Below, in pieces: positions 1 through 11,471 of a DNA stretch of 64,000 bases. Under the pieces are notes generated by a model. It searched no databases. It was not told where the DNA came from and saw only the letters and a program-made list of their open reading frames with translations. The DNA lies in the NCBI RefSeq assembly GCF_046630445.1, contig NC_092338.1, forward strand, positions 341,625,501 through 341,689,500, in the 5' to 3' direction. The DNA comes from Rutidosis leptorrhynchoides (Eukaryota > Streptophyta > Magnoliopsida > Asterales > Asteraceae). The translations under genes were made by a program, and so were the position numbers. How positions within the stretch are numbered: the stretch's first letter is position 1; the number at the start of each line of letters is the position of its first letter.

Positions 1-374
1 CGGTAGTGCGTAAGCATCATCTTGTCCCACTTGCTCTAGATAGGTATTCCACCATGTTAACGCAGAACCTGTGAAGGTATGCGTAGCGTACTTCACTTTG
101 TCCTCTTCAGTACACTTATGGCAAACACCGTTTCGACCTTCTCGGTCCACCGTTTCAATCCGATCGGTCCTTCGATTCCATCAAATTCCAAAGGTTTGCA
201 GGCAGTGAATTCTTTGTAGGTGCATCCTACATGATTTCCTGTTCTGCTAGATCCAAGGTTATTATTGGTATGTAGCGCAGCCTGTACTGCGGCTATGTTT
301 GAAGCAAGAAAGGCACGAAATTCCTCTTCGCTCATATTCAAGGTTTGTCGAGTAGTCGGTGCCATTTCCTTCAA
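1..374 (-). pseudogene. gag N-terminus of outer family A element, frameshifted
   Basis: Start of the retroelement capsid precursor: opens with MAPTTRQTLN and contains the block CTYKEFTACKPLEFDG shared with the inner copy gag (15012-16688). The frame leaves gag near 117. Here the sequence has one ACTT where the inner copy has two in tandem (near 16434), so a 4-bp loss causes the frameshift and an early stop at 93. Upstream bases 1-92 continue the gag homology in another frame. The rest of gag is outside the window. Nonfunctional as it stands. Confidence 0.85.
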
Positions 375-705
375 ATAGTCAAATAAAACAAGTTAATCAT
401 ACAGAATATTAAGAGTAGTCAATAGTATCTCGTAGCATAATATGAACTCATTTATAAAAGCTTTTTCTTCATATTAGCGTTTTATAAGTTTAAATTCGGG
501 TAGTACCTACCCGTTATGTTCATACTTAGTAGCTAATATACAATTTAACTACTACAATTCTATATGAAAAACTGATTATAATAATATTTCGCGTTCAAAC
601 TTTTACACAATATTTTACAAACTTACAATACCGCTTATTTTACATATAGCATGAAATATAGCACACAATAACTTTGATACAAGATAGTTGTGAAGATAAT
701 TCTAG
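375..705 (-). other. Leader between F-box-like ORF and gag, outer element
   Basis: No ORF. Contains an imperfect palindrome near 497-521 whose minus strand reads AACGGGTAGGTAC followed by TACCCG. The first part is identical to the polypurine-type motif beside the 3' LTR of this family (4188-4200). The same block is at 16821-16842 in the inner copy. Confidence 0.6.
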
Positions 706-936
706 CTAGTACACAAGTCATTCAGTAAAGGCAATAAAGACACGTAATTCATACGTCCAGAAACAAGTCATGCATTCTGGTTTTACTAGGACTACTTCCC
801 ATCCTTGGTCGTGTGGAACATAACCGTTATGGCCGTTGATAAGACAGCGTGTTGTAACGTCGTCAAAGGGACGAGGGTTACGTAATATCCAACAGTCCCT
901 TAACAATCTAAAAACCTCATTTCTTACCCCAATTAC
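706..936 (-). pseudogene. F-box-like protein, C-terminal part (outer element)
   Basis: C-terminal half of the F-box At1g67623/At2g35280-like ORF carried by family A. It starts at the inner-element insertion point and reads VRNEVFRLLRDCW, RPFDDVTTRC and KPECMTCFWTYELRVFIAF. The N-terminal half resumes at 20606-21063 beyond the inserted element. A TGA at 718-720 stands where the inner copy has CGA; without it the frame would run five residues further to a TAG at 706-708. It is broken by insertion and point mutation. The homology call rests on recognition of the N-terminal half. Confidence 0.75.
932..936. repeat. Target site duplication ATTAC of inner family A element (left copy)
   Basis: ATTAC directly precedes the LTR at 937 and ATTAC follows the other LTR at 20606-20610. 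On both sides the surrounding sequence is the F-box-like ORF, and removing 937-20610 restores colinearity with the inner copy F-box (around 17255-17265). Confidence 0.9.
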
Positions 937-3900
937 TGAAATGTCCCGTTCTTATTGATTAAAAATGTTCCATATTAATTGATTTCGTTGCGAGGTTTTG
1001 ACCTCTATATGAGATGTTTTTCAAAGACTGCATTCATTTTAAAATAAACCATAACCTTTATTTCATCAATAAAGGTTTAAAAAGCTTTACGTAGATTATC
1101 AAATAATGATAATCTAAAATATCCTGTTTACACACGACCATTACATAATGGTTTACAATACAAATATGTTACAACAAAATAAGTTTCTTGAATGCAGTTT
1201 TTACACAATATCATACAAGCATGGACTCCAAATCTCGTCCTTATTTAAGTATGCTACAGCGGAAGCTCTTAATAATCACCTGAGAATAAACATGCTTAAA
1301 ACGTCAACAAAAATGTTGGTGAGTTATAGGTTTAACATATATATATCAAATCATAATAATAGACCACAAGATTTCATATTTCAATACACATCCCATACAT
1401 AGAGATAAAAATCATTCATATGGTGAACACCGGGTAACCGACATTAACAAGATGCATATATAAGAATATCCCCATCATTCCAGGACACCCTTCGGATATG
1501 ATATAAATTTCGAAGTACTAAAGCATCCGGTACTTTGGATGGGGTTTGTTAGGCCCAATAGATCTATCTTTAGGAGTCGCGTCAATTAGGGTGTCTGTTC
1601 CCTAATTCTTAGATTACCAGACTTAATAAAAAGGGGCATATTCAATTTCGATAATTCAACCATAGAATGTAGTTTCACGTACTTGTGTCTATTTTGTAAA
1701 TCATTTATAAAACCTGCATGTATTCTCATCCCAAAAATATTAGATTTTAAAAGTGGGACTATAACTCACTTTCACAGATTTTTACTTCGTTGGGAAGTAA
1801 GACTTGGCCACTGGTTGATTCACGAACCTATAACAATATATACATATATATATCAAAGTATGTTCAAAATATATTTACAACACTTTTAATACATTTTGAT
1901 GTTTTAAGTTTATTAAGTCAGCTGTCCTTTTTAGTAACCTACAACTAGTTGTCCACAGTTAGATGTACAGAAATAAATCGATAAATATTATCTTGAATCA
2001 ATCCACGACCCAGTGTATACGTATCTCAGTATTGATCACAACTCAAACTATATATATTTTGGAATCAACCTCAACCCTGTATAGCTAACTCCAACATTCA
2101 CATATAGTGTGTCTATGGTTGTTCCGAAATATATATAGATGTGTCGACATGATAGGTCGAAACATTGTATACGTGTCTATGGTATCTCAAGATTATATAA
2201 TATACAATACAAGTTGATTAAGTTATGGTTGGAATAGATTTGTTACCAATTTTCACGTAGCTAAAATGAGAAAAATTATCCAATCTTGTTTTACCCATAA
2301 CTTCTTCATTTTAAATCCGTTTTGAGTGAATCAAATTGCTATGGTTTCATATTGAACTCTATTTTATGAATCAAAACAGAAAAAGTATAGGTTTATAGAT
2401 GGAAAAATAAGTTACAAGTCGTTTTTGTAAAGGTAGTCATTTCAGTCGAAAGAACGACGTCTAGATGACCATTTTAGAAAACATACTTCCACTTTGAGTT
2501 TAACCATAATTTTTGGATAAAGTTTCATGTTCATAATAAAAATCATTTTCTCAGAATAACAACTTTTAAATCAAAGTTTATCATAGTTTTTAATTAACTA
2601 ACCCAAAACAGCCCGCGGTGTTACTACGACGGCGTAAATCCGGTTTTACGGTGTTTTTCGTGTTTCCAGGTTTTAAATCATTAAGTTAGCATATAATATA
2701 GATATAGAACATGTGTTTAGTTGATTTTAAAAGTCAAGTTAGAAGGATTAACTTTTGTTTGCGAACAAGTTTAGAATTAACTAAACTATGTTCTAGTGAT
2801 TACAAATTTAAACCTTCAAATAAGATAGCTTTATATATATGAATCGAATGATGTTATGAACATCATTACTACCTTAAGTTCCTTGGATAAACCTACTGGA
2901 AAAGAGAAAAATGGATCTAGCTTCAACGAATCCTTGGATGGCTCGAAGTTCTTGAAGCAGAATCATGACACGAAAACAAGTTCAAGTAAGATCATCACTT
3001 GAAATAAGATTGTTATAGTTATAGAAATTGAACCAAAGTTTGAATATGATTATTACCTTGTATTAGAATGATAACCTACTATAAGAAACAAAGATTTCTT
3101 GAGGTTGGATGATCACCTTACAAGATTGGAAGTGAGCTACCAAACTTGAAAGTATTCTTGATTTTATGTAACTAGAACTTGTAGAATATATGAAGAACAC
3201 TTAGAACTTGAAGATAGAACTTGAGAGAGATCAATTAGATGAAGAAAATTGAAGAATGAAAGTGATTGTAGGTGTTTTTGGTCGTTGGTGTATGGATTAG
3301 ATATAAAGAATATGTAATTTTATTTTCATGTAAATAAGTCATGAATGATTACTCATATTTTTGTAATTTTATGAGATATTTAATGCTAGTTGTCAAATGA
3401 TGGTTCCCACATGTGTTAGGTGACTCACATGGGCTGATAAGAGCTGATCATTGGAGTGTATATACCAATAGTACATACATCTAAAAGCTGTGTATTGTAC
3501 GAGTACGAATACGGGTGCATACGAGTAGAATTATTGATGAAACTGAACGAGGATGTAATTGTAAGCATTTTTGTTAAGTAGAAGTATTTTGATAAGTGTA
3601 TTGAAGTCTTTCAAAAGTGTATAAATACATATTAAAACACTACATGTATATACATTTTAACTGAGTCGTTAAGTCATCGTTAGTCGTTACATGTAAGTGT
3701 TGTTTTGAAACCTTTAGGTTAACGATCTTGTTAAATGTTGTTAACCCAATGTTTATAATATCAAATGAGATTTTAAATTATTATATTATCATGATATTAT
3801 CATGTATGAATATCTCTTAATATGATATATATACATTAAATGTCTTTACAACGATAATCGTTACATATATGTCTCGTTTAAAAATCATTAAGTTAGTAGT

Positions 3901-4187
3901 CTTGTTTTTACATATGTAGTTCATTGTTAATATACTTAATGATATGTTTACTTATCATAGTATCACGTTAACTATATATATATCCATATATATGTCATCA
4001 TATAGTTTTTACAAGTTTTAACGTTCGTGAATCACCGGTCAACTTGGGTGGTCAATTGTCTATATGAACATATTTCAATTAATCAAGTCTTAACAAGTTT
4101 GATTGCTTAACATGCTGGAAACACGTAATCATGTAAATATCAATCTCAATTAATATATATAAACATGGAAAAGTTCAGGTCACTACA
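937..4187 (-). repeat. 3' LTR of inner family A element
   Basis: 3,251 bp. On the minus strand it begins TGTAGTGACC and ends GGGACATTTCA. The same sequence recurs at 17990-20605, 22009-25375 and 47326-50146. It contains no ORF of its own; small frames near 1148 and 1683 recur in all copies only because the LTR is repeated. It keeps a 645-bp stretch (about 3123-3767) that is missing from its partner 5' LTR. Confidence 0.92.
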
Positions 4188-4222
4188 GTACCTACCCGTT
4201 AAATAAATTTCGTCCCGAAATT
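4188..4222 (-). other. Polypurine tract region of inner family A element
   Basis: Minus strand reads TTTCGGGACGAAATTTATTT then AACGGGTAGGTAC directly before the LTR. Equivalent motifs lie at 54679-54714 (family D) and 63415-63444 (family B), so the plus-strand priming region is shared by all three families. Confidence 0.7.
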
Positions 4223-5460
4223 TTAAGCTTTTGAAGGTGTTGACGAATCTTCTGGAAATAGATGCGGGTATTTCTTCTTCATCTGATCTTCACGCTCCCA
4301 GGTGAACTCGAGTCCTCTACGAGCATTCCATCGAACCTTAATAATTGGTATCTTGTTTTGCTTAAGTCTTTTAACCTCACGATCCATTATTTCGACGGGT
4401 TCTTCGATGAATTGAAGTTTTTCGTTGATTTGGATTTCATCTAACGGAATAGTGAGGTCTTCTTTAGCAAACATTTCTTCAAATTCGAGACGTGGAAAGT
4501 GTTATGTACAGCCGCGAGTTGTTGAGGTAACTCAAGTCGGTAAGCTACTGGTCCGACACGATCAATAATCTTGAATGGTCCAATATACCTTGGATTTAAT
4601 TTCCCTCGTTTACCAAATCGAACAACGCCTTTCCAAGGTGCAACTTTAAGCATGACCATCTCTCCAATTTCAAATTCTATATCTTTTCTTTTAATGTCAG
4701 CGTAGCTCTTTTGTCGACTTTGGGCGATTTTCAACCGTTGTTGAATTTGGATGATCTTCTCAGTAGTTTCTTGTATAATCTCTGGACCCGTAATCTGTCT
4801 ATCCCCCACTTCACTCCAACAAATCGGAGACCTGCACTTTCTACCATAAAGTGCTTCAACCGGCGCCATCTCAATGCTTGAATGGTAGCTGTTGTTGTAG
4901 GAAAATTCTGCTAACGGTAGATGTCAATCCTAACTGTTTCCGAAATCAATAACACATGCTCGTAGCATGTCTTCAAGCGTTTGTATCGTCCTTTCGCTCT
5001 GCCCATCAGTTTGTGGATGATAGGCAGTACTCATGTCTAGACGAGTTCCTAATGCTAGCTATAATGTCTGCCAGAATCTTGAAATAAATCTACCATCCCT
5101 ATCAGAGATAATAGATATTGGTATTCCATGTCTGGAGACGACTTCCTTCAAATACAGTCATGCTAACTTCTCCATCTTGTCATCTTCTCTTATTGGCAGG
5201 AAGTGTGCTGATTTGGTGAGACGATCAACTATTACCCAAATAGTATCAAAACCACTTGCAGTCCTTGGCAATTTAGTGATGAAATCCATGGTAATGTTTT
5301 CCCATTTCCATTCCGGGATTTCGGGTTGTTGAAGTAGACCTGATGGTTTCTGATGCTCAGCTTTGACCTTAGAACACGTCAAACATTCTCCTACGTATTT
5401 AGCAACATCGGCTTTCATACCCGGCCACCAAAAATGTTTCTTGAGATCCTTGTACATCTT
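4223..5460 (-). pseudogene. Integrase with chromodomain-like C-terminus, inner family A element (broken)
   Basis: 3' part of pol. It holds the zinc-binding CLTC end, the integrase core ([42 protein letters not shown]), the GPY-type motif ([19 protein letters not shown]) and a chromodomain-like tail ([19 protein letters not shown]). Breaks: TGA at 5158-5160, TAG near 5066, TAG and TGA near 4928-4936, and a 1-nt loss near 4472 just after HVSNLKKC. Most stops fit CGA to TGA or TGG to TAG changes. The 5' side at 5460 meets the nested family C element, and the reading continues at 13327. Chromodomain plus this motif set points to a Tekay/Del chromovirus. Confidence 0.9.
5456..5460. repeat. Target site duplication ATCTT of family C element
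   Basis: ATCTT at 5456-5460 and again at 13322-13326 brackets 5461-13321 exactly. On the minus strand the integrase frame (HPGTGK then MYKDL) is colinear across the insertion. Confidence 0.93.
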
Positions 5461-7306
5461 TGATGTTATGCGAGGTGTATATAAAATAGTTATTAATTTT
5501 AGCAGAAAACACTATTAAATACGATACAATTTTACACAAGATATTTATTTATTTATAGAATGGGATATACCTAAACCTTGCTACAACACTATAGGCAGTG
5601 TACCTAATCGTAGAGTAGTATAGTTTTTAGTAAGTCCGGTTCGTTCCACAGGGAGCGGGCTTATTGCACACTATATTTTTAAACAACTATATTTGTACAA
5701 AATATATATAATTATATATAATAATATATAAAAGGGGGTTTACCGTTTAATGACCGGTTTGTCGATTTATATTTTAAGCGAAGCGTATAGTAAATGACGA
5801 TATTTAAATAACAATATAAAATAAATAACAATAATTGAAATGACAATAAATAAAAGTACGAGGAAAAAAAGAAATAAAATATATTATGCTTATTTAAACT
5901 TCCGTAACCATGATGTTTGACGTTTTGATTTTAATTTATTGTCCTGGGCAAATTGTCCTTTGTCCTGGATGTATTTGAAACCTATCTGGTTTTTGTCCAT
6001 AATAGTTCATCGGTCATAATTATAAACTGCTCGGCAAATTTAACCTTATACCCGAAGTCAAATATTCCAACTAACTGGGGATTCGAACTGTAACAAGGTC
6101 TTAATACTTTGCTTAATGAATACACCAGGTTATCGACTGTGTGTAAACCAAGGTTTTAATACTTTGTTAACAATTACACCAATTATCCTTGAATGTAATC
6201 CACCCCTGTTTTAATGAGTCCATTGACTATTAATCCATCCCCGTGTTCGGTCAAATGAACAATAATTCGTACTTATAAATATCCCGCCCATCGTGTCCGA
6301 TTAAGCGTATGTGGTTATATATAGATACTTCAAATCATAACCTTTATATTAAATTAACGAGGTATCGTTAATTTAATATAAAGCCCATTAATAGCCCATA
6401 GTCTAATTTCCACAAGTGTCGTTCTTTTGTCCAAACCCCAATTATGGTACAAAACCCAATTACCCCGTCTTTAATATTTAGCCCAACATCATGATTACTT
6501 TGGCTCAAATAAGCATAATAATAACTTAAGTACGAGACATTAATTTAAAAAGGAGAACATAGCTTACATTGATTATTTATCGCGTAGTGTTACACGGACA
6601 GAGCTCCGACTTTAAAAACCCGTAAAAATAACTTTTACATAACCCAAACTAATCTAATATAACACTAATCTATACTATATATACATATATATATATATTT
6701 ATATTATACTAGGGAGTATTATTATTATTATATATTTTTTACATGCAGAACTCGAGAGCTTTTATAGCCAGAACTGAAATTCACTGCTCCGCGAGTCGCG
6801 GCCATTTTGGCCTTCCAGCTCCGCAAGTCGCGGAGGTTCCTAAACCAGCCCACAAGTTCAAGATCCAAGGCTGCCGACGGTTTTTATTTAAATATATATA
6901 ATATATAAATAATTTTTATAATTATTTATATATTATATTATATTTATATACATAGTAGACTCGTAATTTTTTTTTCGTTGCGTCGAGCGTTGAGAGTTGG
7001 TTCATGTACCGGTTCCGGATTTTCGAACGTCCTTGCGTACGCTGAGATATTTTGTACTTTGCGTTTCGTAACTTGTTCTCTTGTCATTTTTAGACGTTCC
7101 TTATCAATAAATTGAACCTTTTTAATTGTATCTTGTACTTTTGAGCTTTTTGGACCTTTGCGTCTTCAATTCGTTGTTTTCGCCTTTTGTCTTCGCACTT
7201 ATTTAATATAAACGAATATTACATGAAAATGGAACAATTGCAACTGAAATCTTTACATATCGGAGGGATATTGATACTAAATATATGTTCATTTGGAGCA
7301 CTATCA
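5461..7306 (-). repeat. 3' LTR of family C element
   Basis: 1,846 bp. On the minus strand it begins TGATAGTGCTCC and ends CATAACATCA. It contains a pair of GC-rich inverted repeats (6787-6801 and 6819-6835) in an otherwise AT-rich sequence. Confidence 0.93.
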
Positions 7307-7321
7307 AATATCCCCACACTT
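7307..7321 (-). other. Polypurine tract of family C element
   Basis: Minus strand reads AAGTGTGGGGATATT immediately before the TGATAGTG start of the 3' LTR. The AAGTGTGGGGA core recurs three more times inside the element. Confidence 0.65.
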
Positions 7322-9293
7322 GAACGTTGCTTGTCCTCAAGCAATACAGTCTTGAAATAAAACACACTAGAATCACTTCTTTATTCTTCACACTTTGTAC
7401 ATCAGTGATTTTGATATGGTGGTATAAACAATGATAGTAATGATAGAACCATGGTTAAAGGTGGGTGTGTCATCCACAGTTGCCTCGGGTTTAGGTCAAC
7501 GACACTTGCAATCAAATAGCCGATTTACTTTCGGTTTCCAAAGCAAAGTGCACATTTGAAAGGCGGTTTACAGTCCCACATGACTATGAAAATGTAGATC
7601 CTTAAGGAAATTGGATCTTTTATGAAAACATTTGATCTTTTGAAAATTCAATCTAGCTTTTACCCTAGATAAGTTTTCCGGAATAACCCTTCACCGGTGT
7701 TTGCAAAATATTTTTGTGGGTTTTGTGGGTTTCAGATTTGAAAATTTTAGCTCAAAACTTATGGTTTTGTGTCACCCACTTGCTAACCTTGTATTAGGAA
7801 AGCAACACGTCCAGTTTACTCGCTCCGTATATTACCTTTCGGTAAACTACTGTCCGGTTGTAAAGGAAAGCGTTGAACAAGCAACTGTTAAGGCAATGTC
7901 CCCTGACATGCTTTTAATTATGGTCTATAACGTGTTGGACGCAATTACTATCCTTTGTAGGAGCAATAGTAAAGCTAACCCTAGGAATTTTTCGGTCTGG
8001 CACAAGGTCCTGTCTTCGACCATGCTATGCAACCACCGTTCTTACGGTTGACACCTGATTTGGTTCAGGTGACCTAATGAATTCCAGGTGAATTCCTAGG
8101 ATTTTACGTTCAATGGTAATGAACGCATTGAAAATGGGTTTTCAGAAAACAAATCGGTTTTATTTTTGATCAAAATATTTTCTCGTTCAAGCTCGAGTTT
8201 AGATATCATTGAATTCCATGAGTTTGTAATTCTCAATCTTTAAGGTCAATCTCTAGGATTGAGTAATATCAGTCTTAAAAGCTGATTTTTGATCTTTAAG
8301 GAGATTATCCTTTCTGGGGATCTGATTCATTAGTCTTATCAAGCTAATTTGCACGGTGCCCCCCCATTGTACGAGATAAATCCTTCTCATGGTTAGGATA
8401 AATCTGACCACATGGCGACCCTGTTTGATGCTGAGGTCCGTGGATTTCCTGCTGATTTTAGAGATGACTTTTCTAGATTTTTCGTCAACCTACAGCTGGT
8501 CTGGACGACAACTTCCTGACCTAAATCAAGAAGCGCGTGTCTTTTTCGGAAGACTTTACTTCCTTTTAATGATGGAATTGATTCATCGTGTAGATCCATC
8601 TTTCTTTCATCTTTATTACAATTTACCGGGTAAAATAGTTAATTTAGTCCAAAACAAAAGCACCTGCAATAAATTTACAGAAACATGTGATAGACAGTTT
8701 TTAATTGAATAACTTGGTATATTCTCCCCACACTTAGTTTCTTTCTTTGCCTTTTTATTCTCTTCTATTTCATTTTAAATGAATTCAAGCGTTTTAAGTT
8801 GTTTCTCAATTTATGTCCTTTTTGAGGTAACGATAATTTCGGTATTAACACCTAGTTTTCACTGTTCATAAATATGTATAAACATGATTTTGACTTCATT
8901 TAGTTGAAAATTTTTCAATTTTCACAAAATTTGGCAAATAAACCAAGTAATAAACCCGAGAGAATTTATAACCCAGAATTTATAACCCTTCCCCACACTT
9001 AAGATCATGCAATGCCCTCATTTGCATGAAATCAGACTATAATTATAAATTCATGAGGGTGATTAGTGTAGAAAAGTGATTAAGAATACCTAGTTTGTAC
9101 TTACAAAGCTCGTCGAATGATAGATGGCGCGCCTCATCGTTCATTCCTTTTGTTGTTTTATCACACATGTTTTTTTTCAAAAACGGTTGGTTTTCTGAAC
9201 TGTTTACTAATATTTGGAAAAGCGTCTTTTACCCTAACTCATCGTGTATTTTTATTAACGAGTTATGTATTAACCCGAACCCCGAATTTAACA
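7322..9293. other. Family C internal region without coding evidence
   Basis: About 2 kb with only short, unconvincing frames on either strand. It holds three extra TCCCCACACTT motifs (8725-8735, 8990-9000, and 9311-9321 just beyond) and a short duplication of AGAATTTATAACCC near 8960-8987. No domain recognised. Confidence 0.6.
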
Positions 9294-10397
9294 TTAAGTG
9301 GGGTTAGACTTCCCCACACTTAGCTGACGACATGTGAAGTCGGTGGAATAAGTTCCACGAATTAAAATAGTGAGCCAGTTATTTGCATCTCGGGTGGTAT
9401 ATATTATATCAATAGGTTTAGAGTTTAGACTCACCAGATCGTCACTACTTAATTCTTTTTTAAGTGTAGCTTTTAGTAAATGGATATGTCTCTTTTCTAG
9501 TTCTTGGTCAAATGGATCGATATATACCGACATACATATTTCTATAGGGTGGACAATTCCTAATATTTCCTTCCGTTTATTCTCGGGATCAAAGTTTTCA
9601 CCTCTATTACCCAATTGGGTGAAATCTGAGGTGTCATTATCTATTACAGCTCGTAGTTCATCTTCGGTAGATGACTCTTCTATAGAGAATATTGGGTTTG
9701 AAGGTTGTGGAATGGTGAAGTTCGGTTTGGTCTCGGGGTTAAAATTTTCAACGTTATCGTTTTCCCAAGAGTATCAATTTGTTACCCTTATTTCTTCTTC
9801 ATCATTCATTGATGGATTGATGATTTTGTCGGTAGAGGCTAATGTGTCGATATGTTGTGAATTTGGTAAGACTGAATAAAAAGTATCATCGGGGTAGTTG
9901 GTGATTTCGGAGCTCTCGAATTCATCAAAATTCGATGATATGGGATTTTTTTAAACATGTCTCCTCAGATCAACAGGTGTGTAATTTGATAGAGTTTCAG
10001 CTTGCCGGTTTACAAACTCTCTCATTTGTTCATTTTGAGCAACGAGTTCTTCGAGTTTGATTTTTATAATGTTTAAAGAATTTTCGGACACGTAATTTTC
10101 CTCGTCTTCTGGTTGTTGAGTTTGGATATATTCTTGGGAATAATCCCAATTTGAATTGTGTTCTTCGTAATTGTTCCATTCAGGTTCCGTGGGTGCGTAA
10201 TTTTCCATAGGAACGTAATAGTAACATTCCCATGTTGAGTGATAATCTCCACAGATTTCACAACCAGTTATTGTTTCGTCGTTCGCGATCCAAGATTGAC
10301 CGAATGAATTGTTATCAACACTCGTTTGAGGGTATTGATTTAATTGATTTTGGAGTTCAAAAAGAGTTTCCAAGGCCCTGTTTTCAAAATTTTCCAT
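9294..10397 (-). pseudogene. gag-like ORF of family C element, broken
   Basis: Starts MENFENRALETL at 10397 and has one cysteine-rich knuckle-like motif (CEICGDYHSTWEC) about 45 residues in, then an acidic, Asn/Tyr-rich stretch and a helical segment (KLEELVAQNEQMREF). A TAA at 9951-9953 ends the first 148 codons. The same general type of acidic sequence continues to a TGA near 9770 (NTN-stop-YSWENDN, fitting CGA to TGA) and then openly to 9294. I infer one ancestral ORF of about 365 codons. The single knuckle and position after the PBS fit a TR-GAG capsid-like protein; the C-terminal part is not recognised. Confidence 0.6.
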
Positions 10398-11445
10398 TTT
10401 ATTGCGATGGCCAAATTTTAGCTACAATGTGGTGCATTTACTAATTATCCTATTAGTTATAAAAATAGAAAAACTTATATAAGTTGTCCAATTAATAGAC
10501 TTTTCTGCTTTTGCCCACGTTTCGAATAGCCAAAAGATGTAGCAGGGAGCCAGGCACCTTTAAATCGGAAAAGCCACAACTCAGCCACTAACAAATTCAA
10601 CTATTACTACGAAGCAGAAAAATGTCAACGTCCAATAATTTAACCACTTAAATAATTTTTCTTTCCGTTTGAGATATTAGATAAGAAATAGAGAAAATTT
10701 CTAAGTCCTAAAAACTAAAGCGTCGAGAAATAAGAAAGAAAAAGAATGCGTGTCGAAAAACAAAAATAAGAAAATAGCGCGTCGTAACTTAAAAGTCTAA
10801 AAATTAAATCTAAAAAGTTGCGTCTAAAGGTAAATGCAATTTTATTCAGAAAACGGCAATTACTTAAAGGCACTAAAATTTATTTAAAACTAAAGCGAAA
10901 AACGGCGTCGCAAAATTCTAAAGCACCTAAATCTTAGTCTAAAGAAAAAGCACTTAAGGGATTTTACGGCAAAGCCTAAAAATCTATACATATAAAATAA
11001 CTACGGAAAAACTAATTTTAAAACTAATTGCGAATGAAAAATATACAAAATATTACGATTACACTAAATAAAAGGATACAAATTACAAAAAGTGATAAAA
11101 TTACTTATTTTTATATTTATTTTATAATAGTATTAATTTTTATATATAAATAAAACTAATTAAAATTAATTATTACTAATTAATTAAAATTAAAACTAAA
11201 TATTAAATTAATTAAACTAATTAGGGTTTTAAAAATAATAATAATTAATATACTCCGTATTAAATGCGATTAGGGTTCCGTGGTCAGGTCTGCCAGGGCG
11301 GCTCCGCGAGTCGCGGTGATCCGTACCAGAAAACCTCCGCAAGTCGCGGAGATTGAAAAACGTGTTTTTTTTTTTGTTTTTTTTTTTTGTTTTTCTAAAA
11401 ATATATTTATACAAAAATAAATTAAAAATATAGCATTTTGCCGAG
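10398..11445 (-). other. 5' untranslated leader of family C element
   Basis: About 1 kb between PBS and gag-like ORF, purine-biased and lacking ORFs. It includes AT-rich tracts near 11100-11220, a T run interrupted by G near 11364-11393 and a second copy of the GC-rich inverted-repeat pair at 11302-11316 and 11335-11351, matching the pair in the LTRs. Confidence 0.6.
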
Positions 11446-11463
11446 TCCCCGGCAGCGGCGCCA
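11446..11463 (-). other. Primer binding site of family C element
   Basis: Minus strand TGGCGCCGCTGCCGGGGA lies 8 nt inside the 5' LTR. This matches the PBS type commonly reported for Athila/Tat-type plant Ty3/gypsy elements and fixes the element's orientation as minus. Confidence 0.85.
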
Positions 11464-11471
11464 AAAATACT

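Noticed and set aside
1148..1889. Plus-strand frames of 84 and 68 codons that recur at 18201, 18736 and 22757
   Set aside because: They recur only because they lie in repeated family A LTRs. They vary freely and have no codon bias or domain.
9370..9879. 169-codon plus-strand frame in family C
   Set aside because: It is antisense to the broken gag-like ORF, which has the cysteine motif and follows the PBS; the plus frame is its Ser-rich shadow.
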